Of a stretch of DNA of 64,000 bases, positions 46,013 to 54,213 are shown in pieces. A program made the translations under genes and the position numbers. The stretch comes from Pseudanabaena sp. FACHB-1998 (lineage in GTDB: Bacteria > Cyanobacteriota > Cyanobacteriia > Pseudanabaenales > Pseudanabaenaceae): NCBI RefSeq assembly GCF_014696355.1, contig NZ_JACJQA010000028.1:274459-338458 (forward strand). Direction: 5' to 3'. Positions within the stretch are counted from its first letter, which is position 1; every line of letters begins with the position of its first letter. The notes beneath the pieces were generated by a model. The model did no database searches and was not told where the DNA came from. It saw only the letters and a program-made list of their open reading frames with translations.

Positions 46013-47125
46013 ATGATTACAGATATCTCAATTCAAAATTTCAGATGTTTTGAGAACACATCAATCTCTGGGTTTAGAAACGTAAATCTTATTACTGGGA
46101 AAAACAACTCAGGAAAAACAGCACTTTTAGAATCATTATTTGTAGCTAACTCACCACGACCAGAAACAATTATTTCTCTAAAGAGATATCGTCGCGAGTC
46201 GCCAGAATTTGAACAAGCTTTACCTGAGAAATCTTGGGATAGTCTATTTTTTAATCAAGATAAATCCAAAAAAATTTCTATCCAAATTAATGAGGAAATA
46301 AATCAATCTAGTAGAGTTCATATGTTCATTAACAATGAACTTGCTGATTCTCTTATAGAAATAGATGAATCAAATAATGCTTCTGGTAGAATAGCAAAAA
46401 GATATATAGATCCGCTACTAAATAGTAAATCCAAGAGATCTGGTCTTCAAATAAGTGTAACTGTTAATAATAATACTTATTTTGAAGCTAGCTTACTTGC
46501 TACCAGTAAGAATATTTCAATTCTACCTAAAAATGTCGAGTTTCCTAATATTAGAAATGTATCTTTAATATTAGCATCTGATTTGTTTCTAAATATATAC
46601 CTTGCCAATGAATATGATAAGGCTAGATTTAATAATAGAGAGCGAGAAGTATTGAATGGATTCCAAATCATTGATCCATCTATACAAGTTGTTGAATCTT
46701 TTAATATTGGTAGTCCTATGATTTATCTACAAAAAGAAGATAAAAAAAGATTCCCATTATCATTATTTGGAGATGCGATCAATAGAGTTGCTGCTATTAT
46801 TCTTTCGATGGTAAATAACCATAGTAGTATTTTACTTATAGATGAAATTGAAAATGGTATTCACCATAATAATCAAGCTAAACTATGGAGAATGATCTTT
46901 CGTTTATCGAAAGAACTAAACGTACAAATCTTTTCTACTACGCATAGTTTAGAAATGCTCACAGCATTTACTAATGTTGGATTAGAAAGTGAGTTTAGTG
47001 ACTTAGCTGCACATTTTGAAATGGCTCGAAGTTTTAAAACGGATCATCAGATAATTGGGATCAGACGCGACATAGAGACTCTTGAGTATAGTTTGTCTCA
47101 TGATAGGGGGGTTAGAGGTGAGTAA
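46013..47125 (+). CDS. AAA/ABC-type ATPase of a two-gene OLD-like module
   Basis: The 370-residue protein begins with the ISIQNFRCFENTSI strand-helix start typical of SMC-like ATPases. Walker A is GKNNSGKT (residues 29-36), a degenerate signature PLSLFGDAINR lies at 248-257, Walker B is ILLIDEIENG (273-282), and a switch His is at 311 (TTHSLEML). This is the stand-alone ATPase of the AAA_15/AAA_21 type, as in OLD, PARIS and related anti-phage systems. I chose the ATG at 46013; a TTG at 46001 is in frame. The DNA is AT-rich and essentially without HIP1 sites, unlike its neighbours, suggesting transfer. It overlaps the next gene by eight bases. Confidence 0.85.
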   Translation: MITDISIQNFRCFENTSISGFRNVNLITGKNNSGKTALLESLFVANSPRPETIISLKRYRRESPEFEQALPEKSWDSLFFNQDKSKKISIQINEEINQSSRVHMFINNELADSLIEIDESNNASGRIAKRYIDPLLNSKSKRSGLQISVTVNNNTYFEASLLATSKNISILPKNVEFPNIRNVSLILASDLFLNIYLANEYDKARFNNREREVLNGFQIIDPSIQVVESFNIGSPMIYLQKEDKKRFPLSLFGDAINRVAAIILSMVNNHSSILLIDEIENGIHHNNQAKLWRMIFRLSKELNVQIFSTTHSLEMLTAFTNVGLESEFSDLAAHFEMARSFKTDHQIIGIRRDIETLEYSLSHDRGVRGE

Positions 47126-47816
47126 CCGTCTAATTGTTGAGAGTAAGAATGACAAATTTTTCATTCAAGCTATGGTCAAATATCTCAATATCAGTAACGT
47201 AGATATTTTGGAAATCAAGGTAACTGAAAATGACTATTTAGACTTAGATGGTTTAAGTGTAGTCTCCTTAGAAAGAGAACTAAAAACCATAGAGGCAGAT
47301 GCTCAAAAAAGCTACATCAACAAAGTAGGTATAATTTTAGATGCAGATGATTCTTATTTAAAAAATTTACATAAAATCAATGAAGCACTAGCCAAAGTAT
47401 TTCCCAATAATCAGAAAATAGAAAAGATTAATTATTTTACTGCTATTCATTCAATAAGTTTTGAAGATCCCATTCAAATAGCTTGTTATTTTGTCAATGT
47501 AAGTGGAATAGGAGAGCTAGAAAAATTATTGAAAGAGATAAAAGCTAAAGATTCTACCTATGCTGATTGTCTTGGCAGTTGGCAAGTTTGTCTCCAACAA
47601 AATGGTAAAAATCCAGTATCTTCAAAAGATTTTGATAAATTTTGGATTAGCAATTATCTAAGGTTTGATACTTGCTCTAATCGTGACAAAAAACAATCTG
47701 AGAGAAAATGTAGTATGTCAGGATTTAGTTACGTTATGACTGAAAAGCTAGATATTTGGAATTTTGAACACCCTGCTTTAAATGAACTCAAAGAGTTTTT
47801 AAAATTATTTGACTAA
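47118..47816 (+). CDS. DUF3226/TOPRIM-like protein, partner of the ATPase
   Basis: A 232-residue protein with the TOPRIM-type acidic set: Glu8 in RLIVESKNDKFF, and Asp75, Asp77 and Asp78 in VGIILDADDSY. The rest fits DUF3226. TOPRIM folds of this kind cleave nucleic acid in OLD-family and related effectors. I placed the start at the GTG at 47118, which overlaps the ATPase stop (GTGAGTAA) and has TAGAGG just upstream; a TTG at 47082 would add 12 residues before the fold. Coupled translation argues for a two-protein complex. Confidence 0.8.
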   Translation: MSNRLIVESKNDKFFIQAMVKYLNISNVDILEIKVTENDYLDLDGLSVVSLERELKTIEADAQKSYINKVGIILDADDSYLKNLHKINEALAKVFPNNQKIEKINYFTAIHSISFEDPIQIACYFVNVSGIGELEKLLKEIKAKDSTYADCLGSWQVCLQQNGKNPVSSKDFDKFWISNYLRFDTCSNRDKKQSERKCSMSGFSYVMTEKLDIWNFEHPALNELKEFLKLFD

Positions 47817-47844
47817 CACAAACTCAAGGCTAAAAGTAGAAAAT

Positions 47845-47881
47845 AAAAAAGAGCGCTTTCTAATTAGAAAGCGCTCTTTTT
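47845..47881. terminator. Bidirectional Rho-independent terminator
   Basis: AAAAAAGAGCGCTTTCTAA and its complement, with A/T tails on both sides, between the convergent TOPRIM and psbO genes. Confidence 0.8.
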
Positions 47882-47891
47882 GCAGACAAAA

Positions 47892-48734
47892 TTAAGCGTT
47901 AACTTTGCCGTAGAATACGCCGCGAATGATTACTTCCTTGGGTTCAACACCACCGAGGTCGTTATCCGAGGTTTGCTCGGTCTCGAAAGTACCAGCGATT
48001 TCGCCAGTGTCAGCGTTTAGCTTCGCGATTTGCAATGACATCGTACCCTTAGAGGTAGAGTCATCCTTTACGCTTCTGTTGTCAAAAGAGTTACGCTTTG
48101 CAGGTAAAGCTTCAGCAGCGTCATAGCCGATCGCTAGACCACGTCCCTTAGGATCGATAAAACCTGAACCACGATAGGTTGGTACATCAGTAGAACCAAC
48201 AAAATCAACGGAGGTAGTAATGCCACTTACACCAGGGGCTGTAGAAGCCTTAAACCCTTTAATGGTGAACAAAATAGCAACAAGCTCACCACCAGGCATT
48301 TTTACAGTGATTGGTTGATAGTCCAGACCATCAGTTTCTACCAAGCTGAGGCTACCATCGCTATTGCCAGTAACGGTTGCCTTTACGAAGTCCAGGCTAG
48401 AGGTTGAGCGAGTCATTAACTTGCTAGCTACAAACTCAGGCTTTTTGCGCTTATTGTTAGATTCTTCTTTAACAAAAAATGAGGTAGGCTCTAGGCAAAG
48501 CTCAGTAATTTCGACAGACTGACCTGAGCCAACGGGAATAAAGTTACGTCCGCCACGAGCAGTCCCCAAAATATCGCCACACTTGTTGGCTAAGCCTGTA
48601 TTTACAATTTGGTCGTAAGTCAAGCCAGGAGGGACAGCAGCGATCGCATTGCTAGAAAACAAAGCACCTGCGACTAACATACAAAAACTGATACACAATG
48701 TAAAAATTGCTTTCGTAAAACTACGAAATTTCAT
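47892..48734 (-). CDS. psbO: Photosystem II manganese-stabilising protein PsbO
   Basis: The extrinsic 33-kDa lumenal subunit that stabilises the Mn4CaO5 cluster. It has a lumen-targeting signal peptide ending at SSNAIA and the mature start VPPGLTYDQIVNTG. The conserved disulfide Cys pair is in ANKCGDILG and TELCLEPTSF, and the family words GGRNFIPVGSGQS, PVLFTIKGFKAS-like and FYGKVNA are all present. Length (280 aa with signal) is as expected. The gene is monocistronic behind a 250-bp leader. Confidence 0.96.
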   Translation of the reverse strand: MKFRSFTKAIFTLCISFCMLVAGALFSSNAIAAVPPGLTYDQIVNTGLANKCGDILGTARGGRNFIPVGSGQSVEITELCLEPTSFFVKEESNNKRKKPEFVASKLMTRSTSSLDFVKATVTGNSDGSLSLVETDGLDYQPITVKMPGGELVAILFTIKGFKASTAPGVSGITTSVDFVGSTDVPTYRGSGFIDPKGRGLAIGYDAAEALPAKRNSFDNRSVKDDSTSKGTMSLQIAKLNADTGEIAGTFETEQTSDNDLGGVEPKEVIIRGVFYGKVNA

Positions 48735-48982
48735 AAATAACCTCTTCTTAATTTAACGGGAAGTATTTTAGGGCTTCTCTGGTTAGAACGAAGCAAAATT
48801 CAGACTAACCTCTATAATCACTACCATTTAACGCATCTAAAAATACGATCTGGTTTGGTATTTTAGATTGAGATCGTTAAGGAGTTTGTGGTGCTTTAGA
48901 CTAGCCATAGAGGTAAGCACGCTAAAGACTTAAATTTATAAAAATTCCAACCACAATATTATCGCGTACGAGGGTACTTAGC
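48735..48982. other. Divergent promoter region of psbO and the 48983 gene
   Basis: No coding frame is seen. An AT-rich stretch with a TAAAAATACGATCTGG-like word; the promoters could not be pinned down. Confidence 0.4.
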
Positions 48983-49324
48983 TTGGCACAAACTGAAATC
49001 CAATCACAGAACCAATCGCAACAGGAGCAAATTACCGATTTATCTGACATTGAAGCCATCAGCGATCGCATTTGGCAAATTGCAACAGAGCAACAGGAAA
49101 ATCCTGTGGGGCTTTTGCAAATTTTACGCATCTTAGAGGCAACTCATAAACGTATTCGAGACGATTTGTTTCAGCCAGCGTTGCCCATCAGTCGTCATGA
49201 ATTATTCAATTTACTTCGTGATATCGAGACAAATGGGGGATGGCCGCATATTTATCGGATGAAAGTTCATGAAATTTGCCGATATCTTGAGCAAGAAGAA
49301 GAAGATGTGGAAGAATCAACCTAA
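48983..49324 (+). CDS. Conserved hypothetical protein, 113 aa
   Basis: A soluble helical protein without a recognised domain; SDRIWQIATEQQENPVGLLQILRILEATHK and ELFNLLRDIETNGGWPHIYRMKVHEICRYLE are the conspicuous parts. The start is a TTG at 48983 behind GAGGG, with no ATG nearby. Codon use is normal for the window. Confidence 0.65.
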   Translation: MAQTEIQSQNQSQQEQITDLSDIEAISDRIWQIATEQQENPVGLLQILRILEATHKRIRDDLFQPALPISRHELFNLLRDIETNGGWPHIYRMKVHEICRYLEQEEEDVEEST

Positions 49325-49342
49325 AAAATGGCTACGCCATTA

Positions 49343-49387
49343 ACCAAACCCTGTGGCGCACGCGCAGCGTGCGCCACAGGGTTTGGT
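49343..49387. repeat. Palindrome with CTGTGGCGCACGC core, copy 2
   Basis: Same 29-bp core as at 11216, with different self-complementary outer arms (ACCAAAC/GTTTGGT). Directly before it, ATGGCTACGCCAT echoes the family B core. Confidence 0.65.
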
Positions 49388-49401
49388 GGTTTTTAGATAC
49401 T

Positions 49402-49440
49402 TAAAGCAAAAGGGTGGGCATTTGCCCACCCTTTTGCTTA
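49402..49440. terminator. Terminator hairpin at 3' side of petG
   Basis: TAAAGCAAAAGGGTGGGC-ATT and its complement. It is likely the petG terminator. Confidence 0.65.
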
Positions 49441-49471
49441 ATCAAGCGTTAGAAAATCTGTTGTGAATTTT

Positions 49472-49570
49472 CTAGACTCGGCGATATTGCTGATAAGCCG
49501 CAAAAAACAGCCCACCAAGGGTAATGAAAATAAGACCGAGGCAAATGCCTGACAAAATTGGTTCTACCAT
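49472..49570 (-). CDS. petG: Cytochrome b6f complex subunit PetG
   Basis: A 32-codon gene on the minus strand encoding [18 protein letters not shown] then [14 protein letters not shown]. The start MVEPxLSGI and the helix ending LFxAAYxQYxR are the PetG signature. The single membrane helix sits at the periphery of each b6f monomer and is needed for complex stability. The C-terminus stops right after YRRV, a few residues shorter than the usual 37-38. It is too short for routine gene calls. Confidence 0.9.
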   Translation of the reverse strand: MVEPILSGICLGLIFITLGGLFFAAYQQYRRV

Positions 49571-49625
49571 AAAGATTTATTAAACTCACTAACTTAATAT
49601 TTTAGCCTGAGTTCGGGCTGTAAAA

Positions 49626-49672
49626 GACAATAAGTTTAAGGCGTGGCTTTGCCGCGCCCTAAACTTATTGTC
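49626..49672. terminator. Terminator palindrome at 3' end of the SGNH gene
   Basis: GACAATAAGTTTAAGGCG and its near-complement; includes the stop codon at 49665. Confidence 0.6.
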
Positions 49673-51140
49673 CTTGAACTCGTTGTAAGGTTTCCGAGAG
49701 ACTTGCGGGAGGTTGAGTATTCTCAGGGGGCTTTTCGGGAGCAGTTACAGAAGGTACTGGGGCGGGTGGTGCTGCGGGGGCTGGGGGAGGCACATCACCC
49801 GTTTGAGGGCTATTGGGTGCGGGTTGCACGGAAAATAGGCGTTCAACATTTTCGTATAACTTTTGCGCCATGATATCGTTAGCCGCTTCAGTTAAATGTA
49901 TGGGGTCTACAAAGGCTTGCTGATTAGCATCTTGAAATAGCTGATAGAAGTTGAGGAATTTAGTGTTGGGAAAGTTTTTATTTAGAGCGCTATCGATAAC
50001 CTTGTAGGAATTAGCAAGGCGATCGCTATATTCCTTGCCCAAAGATTTCACAATCCCTTCTTCTTCCTTGGTCAAAGACTTTTGCTTGCCTGTAATCTCA
50101 GGCTGAAGCACGATTAGAGAAGGAATATCGGCAACTAGCTTAGTCATTTGCTTGGTGTTGTAGATATAGCGATCGATCCTCTTTTGTAACTCTTTAGGAT
50201 CTTTGCTAAACTGCTCGGCATTAAAAATCTGGTAATCAGAACTAAAAGTTGTGATGTCCGCAGGAACTACCCATTTTTGCCAAGCTTTGACTAGGTATAG
50301 CGAGTTTAGCCAATTATTAAATTGTTGGGTTTGGTGTTGACGATATTGAGCGATCGGATCGCGCAACATCTGCTCAACATTGCCAATCTCATGGGCTGGC
50401 TGATTGCTCGATAGTCGCAAATCCTCATAACCATCAAGAATTATTAAGGCATTGGGACTATAGGCGGTAACTCGATGGGCTACTAACGCGAGTTCATTGC
50501 CAGAGCTATAACCCGGTACTGCCGCCGCGATTACGCGATAGCTACCATCACGAATGCGTGGAGGTAGGGCTTTCATGGCTTCTACCTGATCGGCAAAGTA
50601 GGGTATTTCTTTGGGCTTAAACTTTTCAGGGTTAGCGTTTTGAGCTCGGACGCGATCGTTTAGCAGTTTTTCAATTTTAAATGCTAGGGCTTTCTGATTT
50701 TTTTCCGCCATGTTGGTAAAAGCGGTGGAGTTACCAACTATAAATACGCGGATCTCGTTGGCGGATTTATCAATGGGTACTGAAGAATCTTGGCGAAAGC
50801 CTTGGTCATTGATTTGCCAATAATCGCTACTTTGACTAGGTAGCAACTCATAGCCCAAAAGAGGACTCCGCCGCACTTGTAAGCGACCTTCATCTGGTAG
50901 CCCAGGATAGCTATTACCATTGACATCCTGTAATTTAAAGGCATAGGATTGGGCGATCGCAATACTTTTGTTAGGAGCAAGTTGATTAGTACTGCCTGTT
51001 GCTAAAACTGCTCCTCGTGCGATTAGCTCTGCCAAAATTAACAGCAAGGGTAAACCAATCAGAATCAGTAATAGAGTGTTTCGCAACCAAGATGATTTGC
51101 GTTTGGAATGCCAAGAAGGGGTGTATCGGGGTCTACGCAT
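49665..51140 (-). CDS. Membrane-anchored SGNH/GDSL-like hydrolase
   Basis: The 491-residue protein has an N-terminal helix (TLLLILIGLPLLLILAELIA) and a large extracytoplasmic domain with SGNH blocks: VFIVGNSTAFT (block I), AVPGYSSGNELAL, LIILDGYEDL and FVDPIHLTEAAND (catalytic D and H). The C-terminus is a Pro/Ala-rich tail. Such proteins deacylate or acylate cell-surface polysaccharides in many bacteria; the substrate here is unknown. The block I residue following Gly is Asn-Ser, and Ser would be the nucleophile. Confidence 0.75.
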   Translation of the reverse strand: MRRPRYTPSWHSKRKSSWLRNTLLLILIGLPLLLILAELIARGAVLATGSTNQLAPNKSIAIAQSYAFKLQDVNGNSYPGLPDEGRLQVRRSPLLGYELLPSQSSDYWQINDQGFRQDSSVPIDKSANEIRVFIVGNSTAFTNMAEKNQKALAFKIEKLLNDRVRAQNANPEKFKPKEIPYFADQVEAMKALPPRIRDGSYRVIAAAVPGYSSGNELALVAHRVTAYSPNALIILDGYEDLRLSSNQPAHEIGNVEQMLRDPIAQYRQHQTQQFNNWLNSLYLVKAWQKWVVPADITTFSSDYQIFNAEQFSKDPKELQKRIDRYIYNTKQMTKLVADIPSLIVLQPEITGKQKSLTKEEEGIVKSLGKEYSDRLANSYKVIDSALNKNFPNTKFLNFYQLFQDANQQAFVDPIHLTEAANDIMAQKLYENVERLFSVQPAPNSPQTGDVPPPAPAAPPAPVPSVTAPEKPPENTQPPASLSETLQRVQGQ

Positions 51141-51187
51141 GACGAGGCTACAGGTGTGCAGCTTTTTAGCTTATAACAATTTTTACC

Positions 51188-51222
51188 AAATAAGAGAGAG
51201 CGCTTTGCGACCTCTCTTATTT
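51188..51222. terminator. Terminator hairpin of gloA
   Basis: AAATAAGAGAG pairs with CTCTCTTATTT, ending at the gloA stop codon. Confidence 0.6.
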
Positions 51223-51606
51223 TTATTTAAGTTGAATTAATTCAATCTTGTATCCATCGGGATCTTCAACGAAGGCGATCTCGGTTGTGCCATGCTTCAT
51301 AGGCCCTGGTTCGCGGGTGATTTTGCCGCCCTTTTCGCGAATGGCTTCGCAAGCGGCATAAATATTTTCCATGCCTAGGGCGATATGACCGTAACCAGTA
51401 CCAATTTCATAGGTTTCGGTATCCCAGTTGTGGGTTAGCTCAATGACAGCATTACTAGATTCATCACCATAGCCGACAAAGGCGAGGGTAAAGCGTCCAT
51501 TGGGGTAATCCTTACGGCGCAGTTCCTTCATGCCAAGGACAGTAGTATAAAAATCTAGCGATCGCTCTAAGTTACCAACCCGAACCATTGTATGTAAAAC
51601 GCGCAT
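51223..51606 (-). CDS. gloA: Lactoylglutathione lyase (glyoxalase I)
   Basis: Converts the methylglyoxal-glutathione hemithioacetal to lactoylglutathione. The 127-residue protein is two betaalphabetabetabeta modules; metal ligands are His5 (LHTMVRV), Glu56 (VIELTHN), His74 (YGHIAL) and Glu122 (KIELIQ). Length is typical of the Ni-type bacterial enzyme. The ATG has GGAAA just upstream. Confidence 0.95.
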   Translation of the reverse strand: MRVLHTMVRVGNLERSLDFYTTVLGMKELRRKDYPNGRFTLAFVGYGDESSNAVIELTHNWDTETYEIGTGYGHIALGMENIYAACEAIREKGGKITREPGPMKHGTTEIAFVEDPDGYKIELIQLK

Positions 51607-51652
51607 GTGGATTTCCTCTAAGTTTTGTTAGAAATATACGAAGCATATTTAG

Positions 51653-52102
51653 TTAACGATCATAATCTTCATCATCCAGACTCTTGGGTTCAACTAACCA
51701 GTCAGAGTTTTGACCACCGATAATCACTTCTTCGATCGCCACATATTCTTTATCAAACTGGCGCAAAGCATTAACTAAGGTATCGATCGCAATCGCGTCG
51801 GTAGTTCCTAGGTCAACCCAACACCTTGCCCAATCGTTTTCGTACTCTAGGTCAGTCATGTTGTGCATTACCGACATCATCTCGTCATCGGCGGCTTGGT
51901 TGTCATAGTCAAAGTAGCTAACGTCAATACCAGATTCTAAAACTTGCATGTTGCAAGCATTGAAACCACCCAATTTACCAAGTAAAAACCAAGAATTAAA
52001 TACTTCGTCTAATAGTTGCTTTTCTTGCTGAGAAGGCGTTTCATTAAATTTTATCCAGATCCACAGGTCAAACCAATCACATTCTCGAAATCTAACTTCC
52101 AT
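51653..52102 (-). CDS. DUF3531 family protein
   Basis: A 149-residue cyanobacterial and plastid family protein: MEVRFRECDWFDLWIWIKF at the start, then FNSWFLLGKLGGFNACNMQV and DLEYENDWARCWVDLGT. The function is unknown. I use the ATG at 52102; a TTG two codons upstream is in frame. It may be transcribed with gloA, 46 bases downstream. Confidence 0.83.
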   Translation of the reverse strand: MEVRFRECDWFDLWIWIKFNETPSQQEKQLLDEVFNSWFLLGKLGGFNACNMQVLESGIDVSYFDYDNQAADDEMMSVMHNMTDLEYENDWARCWVDLGTTDAIAIDTLVNALRQFDKEYVAIEEVIIGGQNSDWLVEPKSLDDEDYDR

Positions 52103-52197
52103 AATCAACTTGCAGATCTTGCAAAAATCTCGATAGGATACATTAATCAGCTTAATTTTAGTCCATAGCGATTACCAATCGTTTTGGATCTACAGCA

Positions 52198-52300
52198 ATT
52201 TCTGCTCAAACGAACCACAAGAATTTTTTTGAAAGTGTTGCTTTACAACACTTTCAAAAAAATTCTTGGTTCGATTTTGAGCAGAAATTGCTTGTAGATC
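52198..52300. repeat. 103-nt palindrome with arms of about 45 bp
   Basis: GATCTACAGCAATTTCTGCT and its complement at the outside, CGAACCACAAGAATTTTTTT next, and GAAAGTGTTG-CTTTA-CAACACTTTC at the centre. It lies between divergent genes, in the leader of the Uma2 gene. Confidence 0.75.
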
Positions 52301-52342
52301 AGTCAAATGCTCAGGCAAATTGAAGATGGCGAGGCTTACATT

Positions 52343-52963
52343 ATGATTGCCCAACCCCAAATTGATCGGCAAATTGATCAATTAACCGATTTCCCAATAT
52401 TGTTGGCATCTGAATATCTCGAATGGGAAGCCAAGCAAGAGCTTAAGCATGAGTATGAGAATGGGGAAATTATCGCCATGACGGGAGGAACCATTCCCCA
52501 TAGCCAAGTTGCCGCAAATTTTTCAGCATTACTGATTCCCCAATTGCGCGGTAAAGGCTGCAAGGTTGCTATTAGCGATGCAAAAGTAATGACAGAATCT
52601 GGGAAATACTACTATCCAGACTTGGTGGTTACTTGCGATGAGCGCGATCGCTTTGCCCATGATTTTTTGCAATATCCTTGCCTGATCGCGGAGGTGCTAT
52701 CTCCTGCTACCGAAGCACGCGATCGCGGCATCAAGCAGCAAAGTTATATGCTTCTCGATACATTACAAACTTATATATTAATTACGCCAGAGCGTCCCAG
52801 AATCGAGATCTACCAACGCCGTGATGATCGAGCTTGGGAATATGTATCCGTTGCGATCGATGGAGAAAATTTTGAGGCTAACGATCCGCTAATTCATATC
52901 ACCCGCATAGATTTGCAATTCCGATTGTCCCTCCTTTACGAAAATATTGATTTCAGCGAATAA
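52343..52963 (+). CDS. Uma2-family (DUF820) restriction-endonuclease-like protein
   Basis: The 206-residue protein shows the PD-(D/E)xK core of DUF820: ELKHEYENGEIIAMTGGT near the start, YYPDLVVTCDERDR, CLIAEVLSPATEARDRGIKQQSY and YILITPERPRIEIYQR. These families are extremely multiplied in cyanobacteria; their cellular role is unsettled. I took the ATG at 52343, which follows GAGG by eight bases; an ATG at 52307 is in frame. Confidence 0.87.
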   Translation: MIAQPQIDRQIDQLTDFPILLASEYLEWEAKQELKHEYENGEIIAMTGGTIPHSQVAANFSALLIPQLRGKGCKVAISDAKVMTESGKYYYPDLVVTCDERDRFAHDFLQYPCLIAEVLSPATEARDRGIKQQSYMLLDTLQTYILITPERPRIEIYQRRDDRAWEYVSVAIDGENFEANDPLIHITRIDLQFRLSLLYENIDFSE

Positions 52964-52994
52964 GAAGAAAAAGGGCTATGCCCTTTTTCTTCTT
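52962..52994. terminator. Bidirectional terminator hairpin
   Basis: AAGAAGAAAAAGGGC-TAT and its complement between the convergent Uma2 and oxidoreductase genes. Confidence 0.7.
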
Positions 52995-53012
52995 TGTTAA
53001 ATTGCAAAATCT

Positions 53013-54113
53013 TTACGGACTGAGGGCAAAGGATTGCCAAGGCAGATCGCTAGAACCATATAGCAGTAAATCTTTTGTAATTTGTGCCGTTACCGCCGCC
53101 ATCATTACCCCGTTACGATAATGCCCTGTTGCTAGCAAAATGCGGGGATGATTAGGCAAAAAACCTAAAATTGGCGCTTTTACACACTGGGGGCGAGGTC
53201 GATCGCCAGCCCATGTCTCTAAAACTTCTGCCTGAGCAAAAGCAGGACACCAAGCGATCGCCTGATCTAACAAAAACTGCACATTTGCGGGGCGTGGCAA
53301 TACCTCATATTCAAATTCCAGCGTTGCGCCGATCCAGTAGCGATCGCCGCCTAGCGGCACAATATTTATATCGGAATTTATATCCGAGCTATCCTCATTC
53401 TCGGCATGAATAATATTTTGGAGATGTAAGTCAGGCACTTTGACTAATAAAGCTTGACCGCCCACAGGTATTAACAAATCTTGCTCTGATTTGGGTAAAT
53501 AAGGCGCAACTAAGGCATTGCTACCCAAGCCCGCAGTAATTACAAGGCGATCGCTTTTAATATTTCCCAAATCCTGAACGGGTACATTCCAACAAAATTT
53601 CACCCCATTTTGAGTAGCCGCTTCCACTAGAGCCTCAACTAATTGCTTGGGATGCACCGCCCGATCGCAAGGACTAAATAAACCACCATCGGCTAACCAC
53701 TGCGGAAACCGTTGAGACATGTCATCTTGTTCAAGCCATTGCAATTCAAAGCCCTGTGCTTTGCGAATTTCGATCAGCGATCGCGCTTTAATCTCCGCCT
53801 CAGGCGATCGCGATAAATTTAAAATGCCATGGCGGTTGTAGAGTATTTGGCGATTAGTTTGCTGGGTTAACTCGGTAATGAGGCGATCGAATCTCCTCAA
53901 ACTAGCCAAGCGTAAACTAACCAATCCCCCCTTTGCTTTGGAGCTAGAAGCCGCCATCAATACCCCCAAAGAAGCCCCTGTGGCTTGCATCGCTGGTTGA
54001 GACTGAGCCTCTAGCACTGTCACCTCTAGCGCATTAGCATCTAAATCTTTACTTAGCTCGTAGGCAAGCATCGCCCCGATCGCCCCACAGCCAATAATTG
54101 TGACAGTCGTCAT
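53013..54113 (-). CDS. FAD-dependent oxidoreductase, DAO/ThiO family
   Basis: The 366-residue protein opens with a Rossmann FAD motif VTIIGCGAIGAMLAYEL and continues with the DAO-family pattern (GASLGVLMAASS, CDRAVHPKQLVEALVEAA, VITAGLGSN, TGHYRNGVMMAAVTAQ). The ending THYRNGV-type motif is frequent in glycine oxidase ThiO of thiamine synthesis, which is the favoured assignment, but other amino-acid oxidases share it. No thi gene is adjacent. Confidence 0.78.
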   Translation of the reverse strand: MTTVTIIGCGAIGAMLAYELSKDLDANALEVTVLEAQSQPAMQATGASLGVLMAASSSKAKGGLVSLRLASLRRFDRLITELTQQTNRQILYNRHGILNLSRSPEAEIKARSLIEIRKAQGFELQWLEQDDMSQRFPQWLADGGLFSPCDRAVHPKQLVEALVEAATQNGVKFCWNVPVQDLGNIKSDRLVITAGLGSNALVAPYLPKSEQDLLIPVGGQALLVKVPDLHLQNIIHAENEDSSDINSDINIVPLGGDRYWIGATLEFEYEVLPRPANVQFLLDQAIAWCPAFAQAEVLETWAGDRPRPQCVKAPILGFLPNHPRILLATGHYRNGVMMAAVTAQITKDLLLYGSSDLPWQSFALSP

Positions 54114-54126
54114 GGATATCTAAAAT

Positions 54127-54205
54127 AAATAAGGAACTGATTTTTTGAGGTGTAGCTTGCCGCGCCTCAAAAAATCAGTTCCTTATTTTACTGCAAGTCC
54201 CTTAA
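54127..54205 (-). repeat. Repeat family D, copy 2
   Basis: AAATAAGGAACTGATTTTTT pairs with AAAAAATCAGTTCCTTATTT, followed by TACTGCAAGTCCCT. Compare 11124-11197. Confidence 0.6.
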
Positions 54206-54213
54206 ACCCCAGA

